A DNA stretch of 64,000 bases, from the NCBI RefSeq assembly GCF_019613795.1, contig NZ_CP080429.1, forward strand, positions 835,501 through 899,500, in the 5' to 3' direction. Below, one piece after another: positions 8,895-16,389 of the stretch (the first letter of the stretch is position 1; each line of letters opens with the position of its first letter). The notes under the pieces were generated by a model. The model ran no database searches. It worked only from the letters and a program-made list of their open reading frames with translations, and was not told the origin of the DNA. The DNA is from Flavobacterium litorale (GTDB taxonomy: Bacteria > Bacteroidota > Bacteroidia > Flavobacteriales > Flavobacteriaceae). A program made the translations under genes and the position numbers.

Positions 8895-9323
8895 GTTTGA
8901 ATGTTTTAACGTTTGAATGTTATAACGTTCCCGATAGGTACTTTATAAAACCACTCAATAGTTTTGATATATCATTAATCTTAACATTGAGTTTTTTAAA
9001 CTCATCATTAGATATATAATTTAAATCTGATGCCAGATAAAGCTGCGATCTGAATTCTCCTGCCGAAGCCTTTGCTATATACAAAAACCTTATAAACTCT
9101 TTAGTTGTTTCCCTTTCGAAACCTTCCGCAATATTTGAGGTTATAGAAATACTAGCCTTCCTAATCTGATCCCTCAATCCGTAATCCTTAGCAAACAATA
9201 CATTCTCATTTGTAACCTTATATATTTCTGCATTCAGTTCTCTCGATTTTTGCCAGGCAATTATTTCTTCAAATGAATTTAACTTCGCCATACAAAAACA
9301 TTACAACATTACAACTTTCGAAC
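8895..9323. repeat. Inverted repeats flanking the second four-helix-bundle gene
   Basis: The left arm 8895-8923 and the reverse complement of 9295-9323 agree at 22 of 29 positions. The arms are made of repeated (G)AATGTTnTAA(T/C)GTT wording. They bracket one gene (8920-9291), and the left arm covers its stop codon. Confidence 0.55.
8920..9291 (-). CDS. Second four-helix-bundle (23S rRNA IVS-type) protein
   Basis: The 123-residue protein is a diverged relative of the one between sufB and sufC: FEEIIAWQKSRELN at the N-terminus, LRDQIRKASISITSNIAEGF in the middle, FLYIAKASAGEFRSQLYLA before the last helix. It lies between sufA and sufB and has its own flanking inverted repeats, so the operon has acquired two such units. 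No catalytic residues are apparent in the family. The two proteins differ at many positions, which argues against a very recent tandem copy. Confidence 0.85.
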   Translation of the reverse strand: MAKLNSFEEIIAWQKSRELNAEIYKVTNENVLFAKDYGLRDQIRKASISITSNIAEGFERETTKEFIRFLYIAKASAGEFRSQLYLASDLNYISNDEFKKLNVKINDISKLLSGFIKYLSGTL

Positions 9324-9341
9324 TTTACAACAACATTTTAC

Positions 9342-9671
9342 TTATAACGAAAAACTTTCGCCACAACCGCAGGTACGCTGTGCATTAGGGTTGTTAAATA
9401 CAAAGCCCTTACCGTTAAGCCCTCCGCTATATTCTAGTATTGTACCCGCTAGGTACAAAAAGCTTTTTTTATCTACGGCTATTTTAATGTTATTGTCTTC
9501 AAATAGTTTATCGTTTTCGCCCATGGCTTTGTCAAACTTTAGGTCATACGATAAGCCCGAACATCCTCCACTCTTTACGCCTACCCTTACGTAATCCGTA
9601 AAGGCATCAAAACCATCGTCCGCCATTAGCGTAACAATCTTACTCTTCGCTGTTTCAGAAACTTTTATCAT
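9342..9671 (-). CDS. sufA: A-type Fe-S carrier (SufA/IscA family)
   Basis: With the ATG at 9671 the product is 109 residues, the usual length, starting MIKVSETAK. An upstream in-frame start at 9716 would add a non-homologous leader that overlaps the promoter, so it is rejected. The three cluster-ligand cysteines are present: Cys37 in SGGCSG, and Cys101 and Cys103 in TCGCGE. A-type proteins accept clusters from the SufBCD scaffold and pass them to apo-proteins. It is the first gene of the suf operon. The exact subfamily (SufA, IscA or ErpA) is not resolved by eye. Confidence 0.92.
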   Translation of the reverse strand: MIKVSETAKSKIVTLMADDGFDAFTDYVRVGVKSGGCSGLSYDLKFDKAMGENDKLFEDNNIKIAVDKKSFLYLAGTILEYSGGLNGKGFVFNNPNAQRTCGCGESFSL

Positions 9672-9700
9672 AATACTACAAATTTTAATTCGCAATACGG

Positions 9701-9732
9701 CAAAGATACCGCACAAAGTTAGACATTACAAT
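9701..9732 (-). promoter_or_regulatory. Promoter of the suf operon
   Basis: Read on the minus strand, ATTG (9732-9729) is followed after 20 bases by TATCTTTG (9708-9701), matching the Bacteroidota sigma factor pattern TTG-N19-21-TAnnTTTG. It lies about 30 bases upstream of the sufA ATG. Confidence 0.65.
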
Positions 9733-9848
9733 AGCAGTTACCACTTTTATAACTATGTTAACTATAAAGAATATTTATAGTACAACGTTGAGTGCAATAA
9801 TTCGTGTTAAATCCGTAACTTGCTAGCTTTAAAATCCAATACAACACC

Positions 9849-10715
9849 ATGAAATTATACCCAATAGAGAGCGGTAACTTTAAGCTCGATGGCGGTGCTA
9901 TGTTTGGCGTAGTACCCAAAACCATTTGGAACCGTACCAACCCTGCCGATGCCAATAACCAAATAGATATGGCGGCACGTTGCCTGCTTATTGAAGATGG
10001 CAAAAAACTAATACTTATTGATACGGGTATGGGCAACAAACAAAGCGATAAGTTTTTTGGCTATTACGCTATGTGGGGCGACCACTCTATAGATAAATCA
10101 CTGGCGAAATACGGTTTTAATCGTGATGATATTACTGATGTGTTTTTAACCCACTTGCATTTTGACCACGTGGGCGGTGCCATACAATGGAATAAAGACC
10201 GCACGGGATACGAAACGGCTTTTAAAAATGCACATTTCTGGACGAACGACAACCATTGGGAGTGGGCTACACAACCCAACGCCCGCGAAAAAGCATCGTT
10301 TTTAACCGAAAACATAATGCCTATGCAAGAGAGTGGGCAACTAAAATTTATTGAACGCCCACAAGGCGATTTTAAAGAAAATAGCGAACTAGGTTTTGGA
10401 ATATTATTTGCCGATGGGCATACCGAAAAACAAATGCTACCCCACCTAAAATTTATGGGTAAAACATTTGTGTACATGGCAGATTTATTGCCTACCGCAG
10501 GGCATATACCCCTACCCTACGTAATGGGTTATGATACCCGCCCATTGTTAACGATAGACGAAAAAGCAAAATTTTTAAATGCCGCTGCCGATAATAACTA
10601 CCACTTGATATTAGGGCACGATGCGCACAACGAAATAATTACAGTACAGCACACCGAAAAAGGCGTACGCTTAAAAGACGTTTTAACGTGGAGCGATGTA
10701 CTAACAGGATATTAA
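9849..10715 (+). CDS. MBL-fold metallo-hydrolase
   Basis: The 288-residue protein carries the metallo-beta-lactamase metal motif HLHFDH (His102, His104, Asp106, His107), preceded by LILIDTGMGN and followed by later His/Asp ligands in YMADLLPTAGH and LILGHDAH. The overall pattern resembles quinoprotein-relay or lactonase-like hydrolases of the fold. No signal peptide is present, so it is probably cytoplasmic. It is divergent from the suf operon and followed by a secreted protease gene. The substrate cannot be inferred. Confidence 0.85.
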   Translation: MKLYPIESGNFKLDGGAMFGVVPKTIWNRTNPADANNQIDMAARCLLIEDGKKLILIDTGMGNKQSDKFFGYYAMWGDHSIDKSLAKYGFNRDDITDVFLTHLHFDHVGGAIQWNKDRTGYETAFKNAHFWTNDNHWEWATQPNAREKASFLTENIMPMQESGQLKFIERPQGDFKENSELGFGILFADGHTEKQMLPHLKFMGKTFVYMADLLPTAGHIPLPYVMGYDTRPLLTIDEKAKFLNAAADNNYHLILGHDAHNEIITVQHTEKGVRLKDVLTWSDVLTGY

Positions 10716-10783
10716 TTTACCCTAAAGTGTAACAAACCAATAACAAATTATACTAATCTCAATAAAAGTAAACTTAATCGGAT

Positions 10784-12391
10784 ATGAAATTTAAATCAAT
10801 TTACCTGTCGGCAGCCCTCGCGTTATTTCTTGTGGGATGTAGTGCTGGCAAAAAAATTACGGCAGAGCCTATTAGCGTTACTACACCGCTAACCCCTAAA
10901 CAGGCTGAATTAACAGAAACAGAATTAGAGCGTTGGAGTCATCTTGACTTAATGACAGACACTATACCTGGAATGAGTGTAGATAAAGCATACAAACTAC
11001 TTGAAGGCAGAAAGTTTAAAAAAGTTGTTGTAGGCGTTATTGACTCGGGTGTAGATATTGAGCATCCCGACTTGCAACCAGTTATCTGGACGAATGATAA
11101 AGAGGTTGCTGGTAACGGTAAAGATGATGATAAAAATGGTTATGTAGACGATGTACATGGATGGAACTTTTTGGGTGACATTAACCACGAAAATATGGAG
11201 TTTGTACGTATCCTGAAAAAAGGCGACGATGGCTCTGAAACGTACAAAAAAGCAAAAGCAGAATACGACAGAAAGTATGGCGAAGCAATGGCAGGAAAGC
11301 AACGTATGGAAGCTATTGCCAATGCCGATAAAGTGATGCAAGAGGCAACAGGTAAAGAAAACTATACTGCCGAAGATGTTAGAAACATCGAATCGGAAGA
11401 TGCAACGGTAAACCAATTTAAACCCATGTTTGTACAAATACTAAGCAACATTACTCGAAAAGAGCTAATGGAGCAGGTAGAAGGCGGTATGGAATACTTT
11501 GGCGGACAAATGGAGTACCATTTAAATATGGAGTACGATGCCCGTAAAATGCTAGGCGACAACCCTGACGATTTTAACGACAGAGAGTATGGTAACGGCA
11601 ACGTTATTGGTCCAGATAAAGATGGCGCAAAACACGGTACACACGTAGCAGGTATTATAGCACAAGTACGTAATAACGGTATTGGTGGCGACGGTGTTGC
11701 TAGCAACGTGGTAGAAATTATGGCAGTACGTGCCGTACCCGATGGCGATGAGTACGATAAAGACGTAGCACTAGCAATACGCTATGCCGTAGATAACGGA
11801 GCAAAAGTAATTAACGGAAGCTTTGGTAAATACTACGCTACACACAGCGATTGGGTATACGATGCAATTAAATATGCAGCCGAAAAAGATGTACTAATTG
11901 TATGTGCAGCAGGTAACGAGGGTACAGACCTTAACAAACCAGGTGGTGTAGAGCGTTACCCTAACGATAACCGAAATGGCGGTCCTGAAATTTCAGACAA
12001 CTTCCTGTCGGTAGGTGCATTAAACTACCCGTTAGATGCTAACCTTATTGCAAGTTTTTCTAACTACGGTAAAAAAGATGTAGATGTATTTAGCCCAGGA
12101 GTTGAAATTTACGCTACAACGCCAGATAATAGTTACGAGTTTTTACAAGGTACTTCAATGGCATCGCCAAACGCAGCAGGTGTAGCAGCACTTATACGTG
12201 CCTACTACCCTAAGCTAACAGCAGCACAGGTAAAACGCATTATGATGCAGTCAGGACTTCCTATTGATATAGAAGTTGCCGCTGGAGGTAACCCCGAAGA
12301 CATGCGCGCATTTAGCGATGTATCTATGACAGGGCGTATTGTAAACGCTTACAACGCTATTATTCTTGCCGATAAAATGTCGAGAATGTAA
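10784..12391 (+). CDS. Subtilisin-like (S8) protease, lipoprotein
   Basis: The 535-residue protein has a signal peptide ending in the lipobox FLVGC (Cys19). The S8 triad is visible: Asp87 in GVIDSGVD, His284 in KHGTHVAG and Ser458 in GTSMASP, with an oxyanion Asn in CAAGNEG. The Asp-to-His distance of about 197 residues is far longer than in classical subtilisins, owing to a charged, helical-looking insertion (about residues 130-265). Such inserts occur in Bacteroidota members of the family. It is expected to act at the cell envelope or surface. A terminator follows. Confidence 0.92.
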   Translation: MKFKSIYLSAALALFLVGCSAGKKITAEPISVTTPLTPKQAELTETELERWSHLDLMTDTIPGMSVDKAYKLLEGRKFKKVVVGVIDSGVDIEHPDLQPVIWTNDKEVAGNGKDDDKNGYVDDVHGWNFLGDINHENMEFVRILKKGDDGSETYKKAKAEYDRKYGEAMAGKQRMEAIANADKVMQEATGKENYTAEDVRNIESEDATVNQFKPMFVQILSNITRKELMEQVEGGMEYFGGQMEYHLNMEYDARKMLGDNPDDFNDREYGNGNVIGPDKDGAKHGTHVAGIIAQVRNNGIGGDGVASNVVEIMAVRAVPDGDEYDKDVALAIRYAVDNGAKVINGSFGKYYATHSDWVYDAIKYAAEKDVLIVCAAGNEGTDLNKPGGVERYPNDNRNGGPEISDNFLSVGALNYPLDANLIASFSNYGKKDVDVFSPGVEIYATTPDNSYEFLQGTSMASPNAAGVAALIRAYYPKLTAAQVKRIMMQSGLPIDIEVAAGGNPEDMRAFSDVSMTGRIVNAYNAIILADKMSRM

Positions 12392-12416
12392 AACTAATTG
12401 TTAATATATATCCCTT

Positions 12417-12456
12417 AAAAACCCCACGAACCACATTACTTCGTGGGGTTTTTATT
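12417..12456 (+). terminator. Terminator of the S8 protease gene
   Basis: AACCCCACGAA (12419-12430 region) pairs with TTCGTGGGGTT (12440-12450) as a strong stem followed by a T tract. Confidence 0.85.
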
Positions 12457-12459
12457 TTT

Positions 12460-12588
12460 ACACCCTGTTTGTACTTCGCTCTCATATCTGAGCTGATTGA
12501 AGAGTTTAAAAAAACAGTAAAACTAGAACGCGAACAACACAGATTAGGCAAATTATCGCTAATAGACAGTATGATTGTAATAGTATAG
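12460..12588 (+). pseudogene. Remnant of a coding sequence, possibly transposase-derived
   Basis: An open frame without a credible start encodes about 42 residues (ELIEEFKKTVKLEREQHRLG then KLSLIDSMIVIV) and ends in TAG. Charge pattern and codon use look like real protein rather than random sequence. The tail (LSLIDSMIVIV) is weakly reminiscent of the N-terminal part of IS982-like transposases, but this is a guess. The last 22 codons recur in the second copy of the tandem duplication (to 12811) with the same premature stop. Confidence 0.35.
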
Positions 12589-12927
12589 GTTGGAGAAACT
12601 ATATTTCCTGCAAGGTTTTTAAAACCTTGTAGGTACTTCATAACAATTAAATAAATACGTGACTAAAAGATTGCCACGCTCCGTTGCACTACACTCGCAA
12701 TGACCCAAGCCTGAGAGTAACATAGCGGAATGAAAAATATAAAATTTAGAACACAAACAACACAGATTAGGCAAATTATCGCTAATAGATAGTATGATTG
12801 CAATAGTATAGGTTAGAAAAACTGTATTTCACGCAAGGTTTTTAAAACCTTGTAGGTACTTCATAACAATTAAATAAATACGTAATTAAAAAATTGCCGC
12901 GTCCTGTTGCACTACACTCGCAATAAC
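12524..12927. repeat. Tandem duplication of a decayed coding tail plus repeat elements
   Basis: The segment 12524-12704 is repeated at 12747-12927 with a constant 223-base offset and scattered substitutions. Each copy holds the end of the gene remnant, a type A palindrome (12607-12634 and 12831-12857), and a half type B element ending in ACTCGCAATGAC or its variant. The intergenic region 12392-13020 otherwise holds the protease terminator and an AT-rich leader before the M1 peptidase. Confidence 0.85.
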
Positions 12928-13020
12928 GAGTACTGGCACTTTGTTAAAAATAAAAATTTCTATTTGTGCCAATTAGTATTAGTATTACCTTTTCTTTAAA
13001 ACTTTTTATATTTTTAACCC

Positions 13021-14919
13021 ATGAAGAAAATAACGTTACTTACCCTACTAATTACAGGCAGCCTATGGGCACAACACCAACACAATAACCCCAACCCAGG
13101 GTACTGGCAGCAACACGCCGATTATACAATGGAAGTTGCTATGGATGTAAAAACATACCAATACACAGGTACGCAAGAGGTGGTATATACCAACAACTCG
13201 CCCGATACCTTGCGCCATGTATATTACCATTTGTACAACAACGCTTTCCAACCCGGTAGCGAAATGGATGCACGCCTTACTAGCATAGCCGACCCCGACA
13301 AGCGTATGGTTAAAAGCTTTAAACGCGGTACCGAAACCATAACCGAAAGCCGTATTAGCACCCTAAAACCAAACGAAATAGGCTATTTAAAAATAAACAA
13401 CTTAAAGCAAGATGGTACCGCAGCCCGAAACACTGTTGCAGGTACAGTACTGGAGGTAATACTACCCAAACCCATACTACCAGGAGCATCTACCACTTTT
13501 ACCTTGGATTTTGAGGGACAGGTACCGTTACAGGTACGCCGTTCGGGCAGAAACAGCTCGGAGGATGTAGCCTTATCCATGACGCAATGGTACCCTAAAA
13601 TGGCAGAATATGATTTTGAAGGCTGGCACGCCGACCCTTACATTGGGCGCGAATTTCATGGTGTATGGAGTAATTTTGATGTAAAAATTACTATTGATAA
13701 AGAGTACACTATTGGCGGCACGGGCTACCTGCAAAACAAAAACGAAATTGGTAAAGGCTACCAAGACGAAGGTATAAAAGTAAAACACCCACGTAAAGTA
13801 AAAACGCTTACATGGCACTTTGTTGCGCCAATGGTGCACGATTTTGCTTGGGGTGCTGATGACGATTATATACACGATAAAGTAGTTGCCGATAATGGCA
13901 CAGAACTCCACTTTTTTTATAAGGACAATAAGGAGTACAACGAGAACTGGAAAAAAATGCAGCCTAAAACGGTAGAGTTGCTCAATTACTTTAATACTAA
14001 CATCGGGGTATATCCGTACAAACAATACTCGGTAGTGCAAGGTGGCGATGGCGGAATGGAATACGCCATGTGTACCCTTATTACAGGTAATCGCAGCTAC
14101 GGTAGCTTGGTGGGCGTTACAGCACACGAATTTGCACACTCATGGTTCCAACACGTGTTGGCAACCAACGAGGCAAAACACGAATGGATGGATGAGGGCT
14201 TTACCTCGTATATTTCGGATTTGGCTATGGAGGCCGTTATGCCTTCTAAAGAAGAAAACGCCAACCCCCTTGCAGGTGCTTACTCTAACTACTTTTATAT
14301 GGCAGCGTCGGGCAAGGAGCAACCGCTTAGCACACATGCCGACCGTTACGACCAAAACGTATTGTATGGTATATCTGCCTACAGCAAAGGAGAAATTTTC
14401 TTGGCGCAATTGGGTTACCTCATCGGAGAAGATAAACTAAAGGAAACCATAAAACGTTTTTACACCGATTATAAGTTTAGCCACCCAACCCCTAACGATA
14501 TTAAGCGTACTGCCGAACGTGTTAGTGGGGCGCACTTGGATTGGTATTTAACGGATTGGACGCAAACTACCAATACCATAGATTATGGTATTAAAGAAGT
14601 TAAGGCTAACGGGAATACAACCACAATTACGTTAGAGCGTATTGGGCGTATGCCAATGCCATTGGATATTATTGTAGCATACGAAGATGGCTCGCAAGAG
14701 AGTTTTTACATTCCATTACAAATGATGCGTTACGAAAAAGATAACCCCTACCCAAAGCTAAAGCGCACAGTAAAGGCAGACTGGAGTTGGGCGCACCCAA
14801 CGTACGAGTTTACCATTAATCGCCCTAAAAGCGCTATTAAAGTTATGGCTATAGACCCTACCGAAACAATGGCAGATGTAAATAAAGAAAATAACCTGTA
14901 CACACCACAAAATAACTAA
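13021..14919 (+). CDS. M1-family metallopeptidase (aminopeptidase)
   Basis: The 632-residue protein begins with a signal peptide (MKKITLLTLLITGSLWAQ). The zinc site is complete: HEFAH (His369, Glu370, His373) and Glu392 nineteen residues after the second His, in EWMDEGF. The substrate-binding GGMEYA motif lies just before. This is the M1 gluzincin layout; members remove N-terminal residues from peptides, here in the periplasm or at the surface. A short C-terminal beta-rich segment follows the catalytic and helical parts. No partner gene is in the same operon. Confidence 0.92.
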   Translation: MKKITLLTLLITGSLWAQHQHNNPNPGYWQQHADYTMEVAMDVKTYQYTGTQEVVYTNNSPDTLRHVYYHLYNNAFQPGSEMDARLTSIADPDKRMVKSFKRGTETITESRISTLKPNEIGYLKINNLKQDGTAARNTVAGTVLEVILPKPILPGASTTFTLDFEGQVPLQVRRSGRNSSEDVALSMTQWYPKMAEYDFEGWHADPYIGREFHGVWSNFDVKITIDKEYTIGGTGYLQNKNEIGKGYQDEGIKVKHPRKVKTLTWHFVAPMVHDFAWGADDDYIHDKVVADNGTELHFFYKDNKEYNENWKKMQPKTVELLNYFNTNIGVYPYKQYSVVQGGDGGMEYAMCTLITGNRSYGSLVGVTAHEFAHSWFQHVLATNEAKHEWMDEGFTSYISDLAMEAVMPSKEENANPLAGAYSNYFYMAASGKEQPLSTHADRYDQNVLYGISAYSKGEIFLAQLGYLIGEDKLKETIKRFYTDYKFSHPTPNDIKRTAERVSGAHLDWYLTDWTQTTNTIDYGIKEVKANGNTTTITLERIGRMPMPLDIIVAYEDGSQESFYIPLQMMRYEKDNPYPKLKRTVKADWSWAHPTYEFTINRPKSAIKVMAIDPTETMADVNKENNLYTPQNN

Positions 14920-15030
14920 TATACTGCTAACGAGTAGGTTTAACAGAAGTTTAGCACTGCATTATCATATAATTTTGATATGCATGCCTACCTTTGTAGT
15001 GTAATAAAAATTAGTTGGATGTAATTATAT

Positions 15031-15066
15031 AAAAAACCGCCGAAGTAGTGCCCGGCGGTTTTTTTG
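15031..15066. terminator. Bidirectional terminator between M1 peptidase and S24 repressor
   Basis: A 12-bp stem (15031-15042 with 15053-15064) with A and T runs on either side can end transcription from both converging genes. Confidence 0.8.
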
Positions 15067-15085
15067 TGTTTGTACTTTTGCCATA

Positions 15086-15781
15086 TTACGTCATGGCGTT
15101 AATGCGGATGCTTGCTTTTACTAATGCCAATGCTTTTACTTGCGCCAATTGCACCTCTTTATCTTGGTGGTGTTTGTTTTCGCTTACCAGTTTTATGTAT
15201 TGCTTGTCGTCTGCCTTATGCACGTACTTCACGGTAATGTATTCCTCACCACCCATATCAATACTCAACAAGTACATTTCGCCCCAAAAAATACCGTTAG
15301 CAATATCGTTTATGGCTTTATACATTACAATATCGCCGCTTTTTAATAACGGGTACATACTATCGCCTGTTACGTACACCGCACCATCACATTTGGGTAA
15401 ATGGGGTATCATAATATGGTCTACAGGTTTAAAAGCATTGTTATCGCCAAATAAGGGTACTAATCCCGCTACAGCCTCCAAATCGTATAACGGTATTTGT
15501 TGGCTTTCTACAGCAGTATCCGTTTTAAGGCGGTAAGTATTAATACTACTGTTTTGCCAAACAGTATCGGTAAGCAGCATATCGCCCTCGCCCGTAAGCA
15601 ACCACGTAGGGTTAAGGTCGGGGTAAGTAGCATGAATTTTTTCTAGCATATTAGAGCCTATGCTCTTGCCATCCTTTACTGCTTTAGAGATGCTCCCCCT
15701 ACTCGCACCAAGGCTATTCTCAAAAGCATAATAGCTTATTCCTTTTGCCTCTATGTATTTACCCACACGTTCTGATACCAT
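15086..15781 (-). CDS. S24-family LexA/CI-like self-cleaving repressor
   Basis: The 231-residue protein has an N-terminal helix-turn-helix region (about residues 1-65) and a C-terminal S24 peptidase domain. The catalytic Ser lies in GDSMYPLLKSGD and the Lys probably in ITVKYV. The segment EAVAGLVPLF before the peptidase domain contains an Ala-Gly that is a plausible autocleavage site. Such proteins repress phage or stress genes until RecA-stimulated cleavage. No phage genes are nearby, so this is either a host regulator or an orphan phage repressor. A palindromic site lies just upstream. Confidence 0.85.
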   Translation of the reverse strand: MVSERVGKYIEAKGISYYAFENSLGASRGSISKAVKDGKSIGSNMLEKIHATYPDLNPTWLLTGEGDMLLTDTVWQNSSINTYRLKTDTAVESQQIPLYDLEAVAGLVPLFGDNNAFKPVDHIMIPHLPKCDGAVYVTGDSMYPLLKSGDIVMYKAINDIANGIFWGEMYLLSIDMGGEEYITVKYVHKADDKQYIKLVSENKHHQDKEVQLAQVKALALVKASIRINAMT

Positions 15782-15789
15782 AGTGTTAT

Positions 15790-15808
15790 ATTATTTTAGC
15801 ACAATAAT
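15790..15808. promoter_or_regulatory. Candidate operator for the S24 repressor
   Basis: ATTATTTTAGCACAATAAT has perfect 6-base inverted arms (ATTATT/AATAAT) and starts 9 bases upstream of the repressor ATG, where autoregulation would act. The rest of the match is asymmetric and the region is AT-rich. Confidence 0.3.
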
Positions 15809-15861
15809 AAGAAAATAATCTGACATTTACTCGATACTCTTTTCCAGATTTTAAAATAATG

Positions 15862-15869
15862 TACCTTTG
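15862..15869 (+). promoter_or_regulatory. rnpA -7 promoter box next to the start codon
   Basis: TACCTTTG matches the TAnnTTTG consensus and ends only 6 bases before the rnpA ATG. Transcription would start at or within a few bases of the start codon. No clear TTG lies at the -33 spacing. Confidence 0.5.
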
Positions 15870-15875
15870 CGGCGT

Positions 15876-16262
15876 ATGAAACAACCCGATTACACGTACC
15901 CGAAACACGAAAAGCTAAAAAGCAAAACCACTATAGACCGCTTGTTTACCGAAGGTAAAACGGTGGCTAAATATCCGTTGCGGTTGGTGTATGTACCCAT
16001 TACCCATATTAAGGGCGGTGGTACATTGCAAATGGGGGTGTCGGTTTCTAAAAAACACTTTAAAAAAGCGGTAGACCGCAATTATTTTAAGCGTGTACTG
16101 CGCGAAACCTACAGGCTTAATAAGCACATTCTTACCGATAAAATTACCGAACCTACTGCCTTTATGTTTTTTTACCAAACTAAAGACCGCTTAACGTACG
16201 AGCAAATAAATACCAAAACCATACAACTCTTTGAAAAGTTTATAGCACAAGAAGGGCTGTAA
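15876..16262 (+). CDS. rnpA: Ribonuclease P protein component
   Basis: The 128-residue basic protein shows the RnpA pattern: KLKSKTTIDRLFTEGK at the N-terminus, GVSVSKKHFKKAVDRNYFKR in the centre and a basic helix (RVLRETYRLNK). It binds the RNase P RNA and helps 5' maturation of tRNA precursors. The ATG at 15876 is chosen; an in-frame TTG at 15867 lies inside the promoter box. The rpmH gene that often precedes rnpA is absent here. The next gene is a protease about 130 bases downstream. Confidence 0.92.
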   Translation: MKQPDYTYPKHEKLKSKTTIDRLFTEGKTVAKYPLRLVYVPITHIKGGGTLQMGVSVSKKHFKKAVDRNYFKRVLRETYRLNKHILTDKITEPTAFMFFYQTKDRLTYEQINTKTIQLFEKFIAQEGL

Positions 16263-16389
16263 TGTACTAAGTTCTTGGTTTTTTACGTTTTTAAAAAGGT
16301 ATTTAATGGTATAATGCCTATTTTCGTAGTTGCACTAGTTGTAATTCGCAAAAAATTAAATCGCAAAAAACATAAATCACTATAAAATT

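Noticed and set aside
14148-14161. CCAACACGTGTTGG palindrome inside the M1 peptidase gene
   Set aside because: It shares only the CACGTG core with parS and lacks the flanking TGTTnC and GnAACA; it is explained by coding sequence.
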